This document shows positions 18,515-28,366 of a stretch of 54,010 bases of DNA, one piece after another. The notes under the pieces were generated by a model. The model did no database searches and was not told the origin of the DNA. It was given only the letters and a program-made list of their open reading frames with translations. The stretch covers positions 1 through 54,010 of the forward strand of contig JAKVBH010000005.1 in NCBI GenBank assembly GCA_022447495.1, written 5' to 3'. The DNA comes from Marinovum sp. (GTDB taxonomy: Bacteria > Pseudomonadota > Alphaproteobacteria > Rhodobacterales > Rhodobacteraceae). Both the position numbers and the translations under genes were made by a program. Every line of letters starts with the position of its first letter. Within the stretch, counting starts at the first letter, position 1.

Positions 18515-18640
18515 AGCGCGACGAACTTGGACCGGAGGAACGCCTGGTTCACTCTGTTGCCGCGCATTCTTAGGCACTGTACTTTGGCCAAACCCGATGG
18601 CTATATGCACAAAAATACAGACCAAAAAGGAGGCTGAGCC

Positions 18641-19204
18641 ATGTCCGATGATTTTATGCTCGATACCGATGATCTTGAGCGCCGGATGAACGGGGCCTTA
18701 GGCAATCTGCGCACGGAATTTGCGTCGCTGCGCACGGGTCGCGCGTCTGCTTCAATGTTGGAACCCGTCACTGTTGAAGCCTACGGTACGCCAACTCCGA
18801 TCAACCAAGTGGGCACTGTCAATGTGCCGGAACCACGGATGGTGACGATCAACGTGTGGGACAAATCGCTGGTTGGGCCAGTGGAAAAGGCTATTCGCGA
18901 GAGTGGGCTGGGGATCAATCCTCAACTAAACGGTACGATCATTATGTTGCCGATCCCGGAGCTTAACGAAGAACGCCGACGTGAGTTGACGAAAGTTGCA
19001 GCGCAATACGCGGAGAGTGCCCGGGTCGCCGTGCGTAATGTGCGCCGCGATGGCATGGACCAAATCAAAAAGGCCAAAAGCGATGGCCTTGGTGAGGATG
19101 ACCAGAAGTTCTGGGAAGGCGAAGTCCAAGAGCTTACAGACAAGTTCATCAAAACCGTCGATGAGATGCTGGGCACCAAACAAGACGAAATCATGCAGGT
19201 TTAA
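18641..19204 (+). CDS. frr: Ribosome recycling factor
   Basis: With EF-G it splits post-termination ribosomes. It is 187 aa (family about 185). Conserved segments: [20 protein letters not shown] near the N-terminus, [19 protein letters not shown], and [17 protein letters not shown] lies 7-13 nt before the ATG. Follows pyrH by 126 nt. Confidence 0.97.
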   Translation: MSDDFMLDTDDLERRMNGALGNLRTEFASLRTGRASASMLEPVTVEAYGTPTPINQVGTVNVPEPRMVTINVWDKSLVGPVEKAIRESGLGINPQLNGTIIMLPIPELNEERRRELTKVAAQYAESARVAVRNVRRDGMDQIKKAKSDGLGEDDQKFWEGEVQELTDKFIKTVDEMLGTKQDEIMQV

Positions 19205-19557
19205 ACCCGCGTTCTGGAAACGCCCCAGCTGAGCGTTTGGCCAGTTTGGAGAACAGAACGTCGGTTCTCGACGATATTCGATTGGTGCAAGCCGAGATTT
19301 CTCTTTTTGAACCGGCCGTTTTGGATCGCCATAAGCAACATAACCCGCTCGCAACTGGATCAAACCATCCCTTTGGTATATGTTAAACCTAGTCAGCTTC
19401 GACGGTAAATCCCATGCGGCTGTGGCTGCGATCGATATGTGCCACCGCTGCGCCTCGAACTTTCATAAATGGGAAAGCCTAGCGGGCTTTTCTCCTAGGG
19501 TTTACGATCAAGCTGCGGTATCACTCCTAAAATCCCGGGCAGTAGACAGGCAAACGC
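19205..19557. other. 353-nt gap without a recognised gene
   Basis: Between frr and uppS. A short frame on the plus strand (19380 onward) and one on the minus strand (running to 19363) show no family I can name. A weak hairpin (AAAGCC/GGCTTT near 19470-19490) with a poor T tract could be a terminator for frr. Probably a promoter region for uppS onward. Confidence 0.4.
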
Positions 19558-20301
19558 GTGACAAGCACACCGAAAATCGCAGAAAAGCTCACTGATCACG
19601 ACGGACCGCGCCATGTGGCGATCATTATGGATGGCAATGGTCGGTGGGCGCAGATGCGCAATCGGCCCCGTCTTTTTGGCCACCAAGCGGGCGCGCGCCG
19701 TGTCCGTGAAATTGTTGAAGCCTGCCCCGATTGCGGTGTCGACTATCTGACAATTTTTGCCTTCTCGACTGAGAATTGGAAACGCACGCAAAACGAAGTC
19801 GCGGGGCTTATGAGCCTGTTTCGGCGTTATATCCGCCGCGAGATGGAAGCTTTTCGTGCCGAAAACGTGCAAGTTCGTTTCATTGGCGACCGTCCGCGGT
19901 TGGACAAGAAGCTGCGCGATCTGATGGACGAGGCCGAGGCGTTTACGGCCGATTGCACCGGCACCAACCTCACCATTGCACTCAATTACGGTGGTAGAGA
20001 TGAAGTGGCGCGGGCCACGCAACGTCTTGCACGCGATGTGGCTGACGGCCGGCTCGACGTGGAAGCGATCGATGAAGAAACACTACCGCGATACCTCGAC
20101 ACATATGTTTTGCCTGATCCGGATCTGGTGATCCGCACATCGGGTGAGGCGCGTGTGTCCAACTTTCTGCTATGGCAATCGGCCTATGCGGAATACGAAT
20201 TTATTGATACCCTGTGGCCGGACTTCTCCGAGGAGATCTTTGCTGATCTGGTGAAGGCATACGGCAACAGGGACCGCCGTTATGGTGGCGCAAAAGGCTG
20301 A
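19558..20301 (+). CDS. uppS: Isoprenyl transferase (undecaprenyl-PP synthase)
   Basis: Cis-prenyltransferase that makes the C55 lipid carrier for peptidoglycan and other polymers from FPP and IPP. It is 247 aa. HVAIIMDGNGRWA with the essential Asp25, GHQAGARRVREIVE, LTIFAFSTENWKR and IRTSGEARVSNFLLWQSAYA are all present. It starts with GTG at 19558 without a strong ribosome site. cdsA follows after 9 nt. Confidence 0.96.
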   Translation: MTSTPKIAEKLTDHDGPRHVAIIMDGNGRWAQMRNRPRLFGHQAGARRVREIVEACPDCGVDYLTIFAFSTENWKRTQNEVAGLMSLFRRYIRREMEAFRAENVQVRFIGDRPRLDKKLRDLMDEAEAFTADCTGTNLTIALNYGGRDEVARATQRLARDVADGRLDVEAIDEETLPRYLDTYVLPDPDLVIRTSGEARVSNFLLWQSAYAEYEFIDTLWPDFSEEIFADLVKAYGNRDRRYGGAKG

Positions 20302-20310
20302 GCCGCTGGC

Positions 20311-21096
20311 ATGACCAAGTTAGGCAAATGGGAAGACCTCGCGGTCCGGATGGGTTCCGGGGCCTTACTTGCGCTGAGCGGACTTTTTGCGGTTTGGGCG
20401 GGGGGGCACATCTTTCATGCGCTGATCTCGATTGTCTGCGGCGCTATGGTCTGGGAATTGATGCGCCTTCTTGATCCGACCCGCGTCACGTCCTCGATCG
20501 TCATGGGCGTCCTTTCAGCGTTGGTGGTCATGGTGGCGTCTTATTTGCCCTGGTACCTAGCGGGTCTTCTTCTTCTTTGCCCGGTTTTGATTGGGATCGT
20601 CTGGATGGATAGTGGACGCAAGCGTTTCACGATCTTTGGCGTGGCGGTCATGATCGCTGGTCTCGGCATCATCATGCAGCGTGACGATGTCGGGATCGTG
20701 TGGCTCGCCTTTATAATACTTGTTGTCGTTATTACTGACGTCGCCGGGTATTTTGTGGGCCGATCCATTGGCGGTCCAAAGTTCTGGCCCGCTGTTTCGC
20801 CAAGCAAGACTTGGTCCGGAACCATCGGCGGTTGGGTTGGCGCGTTGGCGCTTGGCCTATATTTTTCACTCCTTTACGGTGGGGGCGGTGTGACCGTTCT
20901 GGTCGCGTTTGCGTTGTCGATCGCGTCTCAAATGGGCGACATCGCGGAATCGGCGATAAAACGGCAGGTGGGCGTGAAAGACAGCTCGCACTTGATCCCC
21001 GGGCATGGCGGGGTACTTGATCGGTTTGACGGCATGCTGGGGGCGTCGCTGATGCTTTTGGTGATTGAGGCCTTGATCGACTTTCCGCCGATGTAG
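20311..21096 (+). CDS. cdsA: Phosphatidate cytidylyltransferase
   Basis: Inner-membrane enzyme making CDP-diacylglycerol from phosphatidate and CTP, the branch point of phospholipid synthesis. It is 261 aa with about seven membrane segments. The C-terminal signature reads SQMGDIAESAIKRQ, then VKDSSHLIPGHGGVLDRFDG, complete for the family. Nine nt after uppS, certainly co-transcribed. Confidence 0.96.
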   Translation: MTKLGKWEDLAVRMGSGALLALSGLFAVWAGGHIFHALISIVCGAMVWELMRLLDPTRVTSSIVMGVLSALVVMVASYLPWYLAGLLLLCPVLIGIVWMDSGRKRFTIFGVAVMIAGLGIIMQRDDVGIVWLAFIILVVVITDVAGYFVGRSIGGPKFWPAVSPSKTWSGTIGGWVGALALGLYFSLLYGGGGVTVLVAFALSIASQMGDIAESAIKRQVGVKDSSHLIPGHGGVLDRFDGMLGASLMLLVIEALIDFPPM

Positions 21097-21300
21097 GCCG
21101 CACATCAAGATATTGCGGGCACATCTGCGCAGCAATGGCCGAATTCAGAAGAGAAATTGAACTGTTTCAAGCAAATTTCAGTGAAACTGAGCCACATTGA
21201 TGCCGCAATAACCCTTGATAAAGCGTGTGTTTCGGACCATCTGGATTATTGAAACCAAATCACGCCACTGCACACCGAAAACAACAGGGATAACGGGCTT
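21097..21300. other. 204-nt gap where dxr is expected
   Basis: In related Rhodobacterales, dxr (DXP reductoisomerase) usually lies between cdsA and rseP. Neither strand of this gap contains anything like dxr, not even a fragment. It holds only AT-richer non-coding sequence leading to the rseP start. Confidence 0.5.
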
Positions 21301-22647
21301 TTGGATATTCTTGGCTTGATCGCGTCCACCGGCGGGATTTTCTACACCCTTATTTTCTTTGTGATTGCGTTGTCGATCATAGTCGCGGTGCACGAATACG
21401 GCCACTACATAGTAGGTCGTTGGTCTGGCATCCGAGCAGACGTCTTCTCCGTCGGATTCGGACCGGTGCTAGCGTCGCGCGTGGACCGTCGCGGGACACG
21501 TTGGCAACTGGCCGCTTTGCCGTTCGGGGGATACGTTAAGTTTGCGGGTGACGCGAATGCGGCATCTGCTGGTGCCGACAAGGGCGTACTGTCAGAAATG
21601 ACTCCCGAAGAAAGGCGTCAAACCATGCACGGTGCGCCGCTCTGGGCGCGCTCGGCCACGGTCGTAGCTGGTCCAATTTTTAATTTCATTTTATCACTGA
21701 CCATCTTTGGCCTCGTGTTTCTAAGCCGGGGTGTCGCGACCGATCCGCTGACCGTTGGGAACCTGAGCCCGATGCCGGGTACGCTGGAACTTCAAATTGG
21801 CGATGAAATCAGTGCGGTTGCAGGCATGCCCGTCCCGTCCTACCAGGACAGCACAGCCTTCAACGACTTCTTGGAAGGTTTGCCGCTTGGGTCTGACCTG
21901 ACCTATTCGGTCAACCGGGATGGTGTCGTGCGCGATGTGCTCGCGCCGTTCCCATATCCTGCAATGATTACCCAACTTGTTCCTCAATCGGCCGCGTTTG
22001 CGGCTGGTTTGGAAGTGGGAGACGTGATCATCGCTGTGGACGGTTCGCCTATATCCGCGTTCTCTGAGCTGAAGGTGGCCGTGGAAGGATCAAACGGTCG
22101 CGAACTGGCGCTGCAAGTCTGGCGCGATGGAGAGGTGCTCGAAAAGGCAATGACACCGCGCAGCGTCGATGAGCCGACGGGCGGCGGTGGGTTCCAAAGC
22201 CAGTGGCGCATTGGGATCGTGGGAGGTTTGTTCTTTGAACCCGCGACAGAAGCGCCGGGCGTTGCCTCCGCATTTGCTCAAGGCACTCAGCAAGTCTTTC
22301 GCATCATCGAAGGGTCTGTCTCTGGCCTCTATCATATGGTGACCGGTGCGATCTCATCGTGCAATTTGTCGGGGCCTATCGGTATTGCGCAGACCTCGGG
22401 TCAAATGGCCAGCCAGGGCACCACGTCCTTCATCTGGTTTGTGGCCGTATTGTCCACAGCGGTTGGTTTCTTGAACCTCTTTCCGATTCCCGTTCTGGAT
22501 GGTGGACACCTTGTTTTCCACGCTTACGAAGCGGTGTTCAAGCGCCCGCCACCGGAGAAGTTCACCCAAGGTTTGATGGCCGCTGGGCTCACGGTTATAC
22601 TGTCCTTGATGCTCTTTGCGCTTTACAATGATATTTTCTGTCCTTGA
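21301..22647 (+). CDS. rseP: RIP metalloprotease RseP
   Basis: Site-2 intramembrane zinc protease that cuts anti-sigma factors and leftover signal peptides. It is 448 aa. The HEYGH zinc motif is at 31-35 in the first membrane helix, followed by FSVGFGPVLASR, two PDZ regions (about 120-300, with SAAFAAGLEVGDVIIAVDG) and the second active-site motif FPIPVLDGGHLVF near the C-terminus. The start is a TTG at 21301. Lies between cdsA and bamA as in related genomes. Confidence 0.94.
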   Translation: MDILGLIASTGGIFYTLIFFVIALSIIVAVHEYGHYIVGRWSGIRADVFSVGFGPVLASRVDRRGTRWQLAALPFGGYVKFAGDANAASAGADKGVLSEMTPEERRQTMHGAPLWARSATVVAGPIFNFILSLTIFGLVFLSRGVATDPLTVGNLSPMPGTLELQIGDEISAVAGMPVPSYQDSTAFNDFLEGLPLGSDLTYSVNRDGVVRDVLAPFPYPAMITQLVPQSAAFAAGLEVGDVIIAVDGSPISAFSELKVAVEGSNGRELALQVWRDGEVLEKAMTPRSVDEPTGGGGFQSQWRIGIVGGLFFEPATEAPGVASAFAQGTQQVFRIIEGSVSGLYHMVTGAISSCNLSGPIGIAQTSGQMASQGTTSFIWFVAVLSTAVGFLNLFPIPVLDGGHLVFHAYEAVFKRPPPEKFTQGLMAAGLTVILSLMLFALYNDIFCP

Positions 22648-22879
22648 GCCAAACTGTTTCGGCGCAGGCGCTCCGAAAGTGCATCTGTCTGTCATCGTGA
22701 GCCTTGCGCAGTTGTCGCAATCATACCGACTGATAGGCATATGAAATTTGCACTGGCCCGAGGTTTGCTGAGTGTCCACCAAAATTGAATTGAGATTTTG
22801 GGCAGGATAAGCCGCGAATGCGACGCATTTTTGCCGCATTCCATCTCTAGACTGATTGCGATGTGTATGAGGTGACAAC

Positions 22880-23008
22880 ATGCAAACTCTGGCATATGGC
22901 GCACGTGGATTGCGGCTTTTAGCTCATCTGAACGCAGACCGCTTTTTGATGGTCGGCGTTCTTGGTCTCTCGCTCTGGATGGCCGCATATTTCGGCGTAC
23001 TTTTGTGA
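22880..23008 (+). CDS. Small single-span membrane protein (42 aa)
   Basis: A 42-codon frame starting MQTLAYGARGLRLLAHLNAD and ending in a hydrophobic helix (MVGVLGLSLWMAAYFGVLL). A strong ribosome site, GAGGTGA, lies 6 nt before the ATG, which is the main reason to call it. It sits between rseP and bamA on the same strand. I know no function; a single-span inner-membrane peptide is the simplest reading. Confidence 0.55.
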   Translation: MQTLAYGARGLRLLAHLNADRFLMVGVLGLSLWMAAYFGVLL

Positions 23009-23137
23009 TTTAGCCTACATCTTGTGCTTGTTCAGTGCGGAAAAGCCATCAAAAACCGCCGATTTCCGCCGCATCGTTTTGACATCTGGGTCTATCCCTT
23101 CTAAGGATTCGGAGGGATGTCTTAACGGAATGCAAAA

Positions 23138-25498
23138 ATGACGAAGCGACCTGGGGTAGGGGAAGCAAGCGTCACAGTGAAGACCTGTGCGCAGTTTCTC
23201 CTGAGCGGATTAGTGGCGATTTGGACCTTGGTGGCGGTCGGTCTTGCACCGGGCCATGCAGAGGCTCAAACATTCTCTTTCCAAAATGTCTCCGTTGAAG
23301 GGGCAGAGCGCATTGAGTTGGCTACGATCTTGTCGTTTGCCGCGATTCCGCGCGGACAACCCGTGACCGCCGGTCAACTGAACGGCGCCTATCAGCGCAT
23401 CTTGGCCTCTGGCCTTTTCTCGAACGTAGAAATAGTACCCCAAGGCAGCACACTGGTGATCCGTGTTGAAGAACGCCCAACGATCAACCGCATAGCATTC
23501 GAAGGCAATCGCCGGATCAAAGACGAGGATCTTGCACCACTGATCCAGTCGCAGTCTCGCCGGGTGTTTTCTCCGAGCACAGCAGAAGCCGACGCTCAGG
23601 TCATCGCGCAAGCTTATACCCAGGCTAGTCGTTTTGCTGCTCGTGTCACTCCGCGCATTATTCGCCGCTCTGACAACCGCGTCGACTTAGTATTTGAAAT
23701 TCGCGAGGGGGCCGTCACCGAAGTTGAGCGCATCAACATCATCGGCAACTCTGCCTATAGTGACCGTCGCTTGCGTCGCGTTTTGGGTACCAAGCAGGCC
23801 GGTCTGCTGCGCTCTGTCATCCGCTCAGACACGTTTATTGAGGATCGCCTGGCTTTTGACCGTCAAGTGATCCGTGATTTCTATCTATCCCGTGGCTATG
23901 TCGACTTCCGCGTGACCTCTGTGAACGCGGAGATCGCCGAAGAGCGCAATGGCTATTTCGTCACCTTCAATGTTCAGGAGGGTCAGCAGTTCCGTTTCGG
24001 CGAGATCACGGTTAATTCCGATCTTCCGGATGCGGATCCAGACCTCTTTGCCGACGCACTCCGAATCAAACCCGGCGTCGTGTACTCACCCACTTTGGTC
24101 GAACAGAGCATCGCGCGCCTTGAGCGTTTGGCCAATAATGAGGGCCTGAACTTTGTGCGTGTCGACCCGCGCATCTCTCGCAACGACCGCGATTTGACGC
24201 TGGATGTTGAATTCTCGCTGACCCGTGGACCACGCGTTTTCATCGAGCGTATCGACATTGAAGGTAATACGACCACCCTAGATCGTGTCGTTCGACGTCA
24301 ATTCCGTGTGGCCGAAGGGGACCCGTTTAACCCACGTGAGATTCGTGAAAGCGCTGAACGCATCCGCGCTCTGGGCTTCTTTGGCAATGCGGATGTGGAA
24401 GCCCGTGAAGGCACGACGCCGGATCGTGTGATCATCGACGTTGATGTTGAAGAGCAGCCTACGGGGTCGATTGGTTTCGGTGGAACCTACAGCTCAGATA
24501 CCGGGTTCGGTGCGAACATCTCCTTCTCTGAGCGCAACTTCCTCGGTAGGGGGCAAGCGTTGAGCTTTTCTTTCAATACAACGTCTGCGGCGCGCGCCTA
24601 TTCGTTCAGCTTCGTTGAACCGGCTTTCTTGGGCCGTGATGTTCGGTTTGGTTTGAGCCTAAGTTACAACGAAACGGAAAATGAGAACCAGACTGGCTAT
24701 GATACAACTGTCGGCAGCTTTGTACCATATCTGGCTTTCCCGCTGACTGAGCGGAGCCGTTTGCAATTGCGTTACTCGGGCAGTTTGACTGATTTGTCCA
24801 ATCCCGGTGACGATGTTGGCGGTATTATTCGGTCTGAGATTGAGAAAGAACGGCTCGTGGCGTCCGGTTTGGGATATACATATGTGTTCAATACAATCGG
24901 TACCGGACTGGATCCAACCGCAGGCGTTCGCTTTAGCTTTGGTCAAGACATTTACGGTCTTGGCGGTGACGTCCAATCACTGCGCACAACTGCGCGACTT
25001 GTGGGGCAACGCACAGTCCGCAACGAAGAAGTGACTCTGCGCGCTTCGCTTGAAGGCGGTGCGCTTGTGACCTTCGGTGACGACGGATCTCGGATCATTG
25101 ATCGTTTCCGTTTGGGCAGCCGTCAGTTTCGCGGCTTTGAACCCAACGGTGTGGGCCCGCGCGAAATCGGTGGTGACGTGAACGATGCCTTGGGTGGTAA
25201 CCTTTACACCGTGGCCAAATTCGAAGCTGAGTTTCCACTGCCTCTGCCGCAGGAATATGGGATTTCTGGTGGAGTATTCTTCGATATCGGGAACCTGTGG
25301 GGTCTGGACAATACCGATGTGGGAACGGCCGGAACGCAAGTTCTATACGATGACGGCGCCTGGCGTTCTGTGATTGGCGCGTCCATCTTCTGGGATACAG
25401 CAATTGGTCCGCTTCGTTTTAACTTTACAGAAGCCATCCAAGCCGAAAAAGAAGACAAGCCGCGCGCCTTTGAATTCACTATCTCGACTCAGTTCTAG
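23138..25498 (+). CDS. bamA: Outer-membrane protein assembly factor BamA
   Basis: Central beta-barrel of the BAM complex, which inserts outer-membrane proteins. It is 786 aa: a signal peptide (about 1-45, ending AEAQ), five POTRA repeats (from FSFQNVSVEGAERIE at about 47 to about 440), then a 16-strand barrel. The barrel loop motif appears as RFRLGSRQFRGFEPNGVGPR (VRGF-type), and the protein ends EFTISTQF with the C-terminal Phe of the barrel. Followed with a 1-nt gap by ompH. Confidence 0.96.
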   Translation: MTKRPGVGEASVTVKTCAQFLLSGLVAIWTLVAVGLAPGHAEAQTFSFQNVSVEGAERIELATILSFAAIPRGQPVTAGQLNGAYQRILASGLFSNVEIVPQGSTLVIRVEERPTINRIAFEGNRRIKDEDLAPLIQSQSRRVFSPSTAEADAQVIAQAYTQASRFAARVTPRIIRRSDNRVDLVFEIREGAVTEVERINIIGNSAYSDRRLRRVLGTKQAGLLRSVIRSDTFIEDRLAFDRQVIRDFYLSRGYVDFRVTSVNAEIAEERNGYFVTFNVQEGQQFRFGEITVNSDLPDADPDLFADALRIKPGVVYSPTLVEQSIARLERLANNEGLNFVRVDPRISRNDRDLTLDVEFSLTRGPRVFIERIDIEGNTTTLDRVVRRQFRVAEGDPFNPREIRESAERIRALGFFGNADVEAREGTTPDRVIIDVDVEEQPTGSIGFGGTYSSDTGFGANISFSERNFLGRGQALSFSFNTTSAARAYSFSFVEPAFLGRDVRFGLSLSYNETENENQTGYDTTVGSFVPYLAFPLTERSRLQLRYSGSLTDLSNPGDDVGGIIRSEIEKERLVASGLGYTYVFNTIGTGLDPTAGVRFSFGQDIYGLGGDVQSLRTTARLVGQRTVRNEEVTLRASLEGGALVTFGDDGSRIIDRFRLGSRQFRGFEPNGVGPREIGGDVNDALGGNLYTVAKFEAEFPLPLPQEYGISGGVFFDIGNLWGLDNTDVGTAGTQVLYDDGAWRSVIGASIFWDTAIGPLRFNFTEAIQAEKEDKPRAFEFTISTQF

Positions 25499-25499
25499 G

Positions 25500-26102
25500 A
25501 TGCGCAGAGCCGGGCGTTGGCTTTCTCTCTGGCTGGCATTCGCGCTGGCAACGGGGTTTGGTACAGCGGCTGTAGGCCAAACGCGCCTAGAGACGGCCTC
25601 AGATCACGCTCGGATACTACGCACGCCGGTTCTCGTTTTGGACTATGAGACGCTATTTGAGCGGTCTGCCTACGGCCAGCGCGTAGACCAACGCATTGCC
25701 GACGCCGGCCGAAGTCTCATCGCTGAAAACGAACGCATAGAAGGCGATCTCACAGCAGAAGAACTCTTGCTGACTGCCCAACGTGACACGTTAGAACCAG
25801 CCGAATTTCGCGCACTCGCTTTGGCTTTTGATGAAAAGGTTCAACGCATTCGGACGGAACAGGACGCAAAAGCGCGTGCTGTGGGGCAAGGTCGCGCTGG
25901 TGAAGAGCGACGGTTTCGCGAGTTGGTGACCCCCATCATCGCTGGCCTTATGCGTGAAACCGGAGCTGCGGTCGTGCTCGACCGGAGCCAGGCCATTGTT
26001 TGGGCCGAGGTTATTGATGTAACTGACCGCGTTTTGACACAAGTGGATCGTATCTTGGGCTCCGGTGCGGATGTGGCGCCCGGTTCTTCGGTCGACCCAT
26101 GA
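25500..26102 (+). CDS. OmpH/Skp-family periplasmic chaperone
   Basis: A 200-aa secreted protein (signal peptide to about residue 26, ending AVGQ) with the Skp layout: a short beta segment (TPVLVLDYETLFERSAYGQR), a long charged coiled-coil arm (about 65-125) and a second beta segment (AAVVLDRSQAIVWAEVIDVT). Skp holds unfolded outer-membrane proteins for BamA. The ATG begins 1 nt after the bamA stop. Confidence 0.85.
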   Translation: MRRAGRWLSLWLAFALATGFGTAAVGQTRLETASDHARILRTPVLVLDYETLFERSAYGQRVDQRIADAGRSLIAENERIEGDLTAEELLLTAQRDTLEPAEFRALALAFDEKVQRIRTEQDAKARAVGQGRAGEERRFRELVTPIIAGLMRETGAAVVLDRSQAIVWAEVIDVTDRVLTQVDRILGSGADVAPGSSVDP

Positions 26103-26232
26103 GAACGAGCCGCTGCCGTCGCTTGCCCTGGGGCAGGGCACTTGGTAGACGGCTCGATACCACTGGCGGTAGCAGGATCCCGTGCAAAAAGGCCTCGTAC
26201 GCGCGCCAAAAGTAAAAGAGGACCACACCGAT

Positions 26233-26694
26233 ATGACTGAAACACTCGCACGCGCAGATATCCAAGAAATCCAACGCATCTTGCCGCATCGGTATCCCTT
26301 CTTACTGGTGGACCGTGTGGAAGAGATCGACGGCACATCCTCGGCGCTTGGCATTAAAAATGTCACGATGAACGAACCCCATTTTCAGGGGCACTTCCCT
26401 GGAACGCCAATTATGCCGGGCGTGACGATCATCGAAGCAATGGCTCAAACGGCGGCAGTGATGGTTGGTGTGACGATGGAGTTGCAAGACAAAAACCTCC
26501 TCATCTATTTCATGGCGATTGACCGCTGCAAATTTCGGCGGATGGTCATTCCTGGTGACGTGCTAGAAATGCGTTTGACCACGCTGCGTGGAAAACCCGG
26601 GGCCAAGGTTTGGAAACTGCGAGGAGAGGCAAGTGTCGGTGGTGAGATGGCCGCGGAGGCCGAATTTACAGCAATGATGGATCTCCAAGCATGA
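26233..26694 (+). CDS. fabZ: 3-hydroxyacyl-ACP dehydratase FabZ
   Basis: Hot-dog-fold dehydratase of fatty acid synthesis. It is 153 aa with [13 protein letters not shown] and the active site [20 protein letters not shown] (His54 and Glu68). The ATG at 26233 gives the usual family N-terminus; AGAGGA lies some 12 nt upstream. Overlaps lpxA by 4 nt (ATGA). Confidence 0.96.
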   Translation: MTETLARADIQEIQRILPHRYPFLLVDRVEEIDGTSSALGIKNVTMNEPHFQGHFPGTPIMPGVTIIEAMAQTAAVMVGVTMELQDKNLLIYFMAIDRCKFRRMVIPGDVLEMRLTTLRGKPGAKVWKLRGEASVGGEMAAEAEFTAMMDLQA

Positions 26695-27485
26695 GCGGGC
26701 CGGATATCCATCCAAGTGCCATTGTTGAAGACGGCGCCCGGATTGCTGACGGATGCAAAATCGGTGCGTTTTGTCACATTGGGTCTAACGTGCACCTGGC
26801 AGCAGGTGTCGAACTCATGTCGCATGTGGTCATTCAGGGACACACGTCCATCGGCAAGGACACGGTTGTGCATCCCTTCACTGTGCTTGGCGGTATCCCA
26901 CAGGACCTCAAGTTCAAAGGCGAAGCCAGCAAACTTGAAATCGGCGCGCGCAATCGCATCCGCGAACATGTCACTATGAACACCGGCACGGCCCAAGGCG
27001 GTGGTTTGACCAAGGTGGGCGATGATGGTCTCTTTATGGCTGGCTGCCATGTGGCACATGATTGTGTGATCGGTGACAAAGTTATCTTGGTCAACAATGC
27101 AGGGATTGCAGGGCACGTGCACATTGATGACGAGGTGATCGTTGGCGGCTTGGCCGTGATCCACCAATGGGTGCGGATTGGACGCGGCGCTATCATCGGC
27201 GCGGTGACTATGGTCACGCATGACGTGATTCCCCATGGCCTAGTCCAAGCGCCACGCGGCAAGCTCGACGGCTTGAACCTGGTTGGCCTGAAACGGCGCG
27301 GCGTGCCGCGCTCGGATATCACAGCATTGCGCGCCGCGTTCCAGATGCTCGCTCAAGGCGAGGGCGCTTTCCAAGATCGCGCGCGCCGTTTGGGGGGTGA
27401 GACGGAAAGCGAATACGTCAAAGAGATCGTTGCTTTTGTCATGGGTGACAGCGGTCGTTCGTTCCTGACACCAGGCCAAATCTAG
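26691..27485 (+). CDS. lpxA: UDP-GlcNAc acyltransferase LpxA
   Basis: First step of lipid A synthesis: moves a 3-hydroxyacyl chain from ACP to O3 of UDP-GlcNAc. It is 264 aa. The left-handed beta-helix hexapeptide repeats run from [20 protein letters not shown], and the catalytic His lies in the segment [12 protein letters not shown]. The helical C-terminal domain follows. Starts inside the fabZ stop and touches lpxI by 1 nt. Confidence 0.96.
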   Translation: MSGPDIHPSAIVEDGARIADGCKIGAFCHIGSNVHLAAGVELMSHVVIQGHTSIGKDTVVHPFTVLGGIPQDLKFKGEASKLEIGARNRIREHVTMNTGTAQGGGLTKVGDDGLFMAGCHVAHDCVIGDKVILVNNAGIAGHVHIDDEVIVGGLAVIHQWVRIGRGAIIGAVTMVTHDVIPHGLVQAPRGKLDGLNLVGLKRRGVPRSDITALRAAFQMLAQGEGAFQDRARRLGGETESEYVKEIVAFVMGDSGRSFLTPGQI

Positions 27486-28366
27486 TGCTGGCTTTGATCG
27501 CAGGCGCTGGCGACTTGCCTGCGGCCATTGCGGCGTCTCTGGATAAGGCTCCAGTGATTGCCGCTTTGGACGGCTTTTGGCCCGAGGCTCTCACGCACAA
27601 TCCGGAACTCACGTGGCGGGTTGAAACCCTTGGCACGCTGTTGTTGCGTCTGAAGTCGTTCGGTGTGACGGAGGTGTGCCTCTGCGGTGCGGTTGAGCGT
27701 CCATCGGTTGATGTGAGTGCCATAGACGCCGAAACGCGATCTCTCATTCCTGCGCTACAAGCGGCTTTACAAACCCGTGGCGACGACGCCGTTCTGCGTG
27801 CCGTCATGGGCATTTTCGAAGAGGCACACTTCGTCGTCCGGGCTGCGCACGACGTGGCGCCCGGTCTACTGCCGCCGCCCGGCGTTTTGACCATAGCACA
27901 ACCACCTGTGGGCGCAGAGGTCGATGCTGCCGCTGGTGACAAAGTGAGCGCCGCGCAAGGTCGCGCTGATCTTGGTCAGGCTTGCGTGATCCGCGCAGGC
28001 CATGTTGTCGCGCGAGAAGACGGCAGAGGGACGGATGTGATGCTCCGTGATCTGGCGATGCAAACGGATGATGGTGATGTGTTCACCACAGCCATGGATG
28101 GCATCGGGGATATGCTTGGCGCAGCGAGTGACTGGTTGAGCGGCACTGCCCACACGGCTCAAGGCATGTTCTTCAAAGCCCCCAAACCCAACCAAGATCA
28201 CCGCGCGGACCTTCCCGTTATTGGTCCACGGACGGTGGCATCCGTCGCCGATGCGGGGCTCGCCGGTCTGACCATCGCCCATCAAGGTGTCATGGTGCTC
28301 GACCTGGACAATGTGATCGCGGCCTGCAATGCGCGTGGGCTTTACCTTTGGGTGCGCGACCCATGA
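27485..28366 (+). CDS. lpxI: UDP-2,3-diacylglucosamine diphosphatase LpxI
   Basis: LpxI (former DUF1009) hydrolyses UDP-diacylglucosamine to lipid X, the alphaproteobacterial replacement of LpxH. It is 293 aa, opening LALIAGAGDLPAAIAASL, with the C-terminal catalytic domain carrying KAPKPNQDHRADLPVIGPRT and GLAGLTIAHQGVMVLD. GTG start shares its G with the lpxA stop. Overlaps lpxB by 4 nt. Confidence 0.94.
   Translation: MLALIAGAGDLPAAIAASLDKAPVIAALDGFWPEALTHNPELTWRVETLGTLLLRLKSFGVTEVCLCGAVERPSVDVSAIDAETRSLIPALQAALQTRGDDAVLRAVMGIFEEAHFVVRAAHDVAPGLLPPPGVLTIAQPPVGAEVDAAAGDKVSAAQGRADLGQACVIRAGHVVAREDGRGTDVMLRDLAMQTDDGDVFTTAMDGIGDMLGAASDWLSGTAHTAQGMFFKAPKPNQDHRADLPVIGPRTVASVADAGLAGLTIAHQGVMVLDLDNVIAACNARGLYLWVRDP

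Noticed and set aside
19380-19595. Small frame between frr and uppS
   Set aside because: No ribosome site and no likeness to a known protein; it runs into the uppS start in another frame.
26117-26145. GCCCTGgggCAGGGC hairpin between ompH and fabZ
   Set aside because: No T tract and too little context to call a terminator or a switch.
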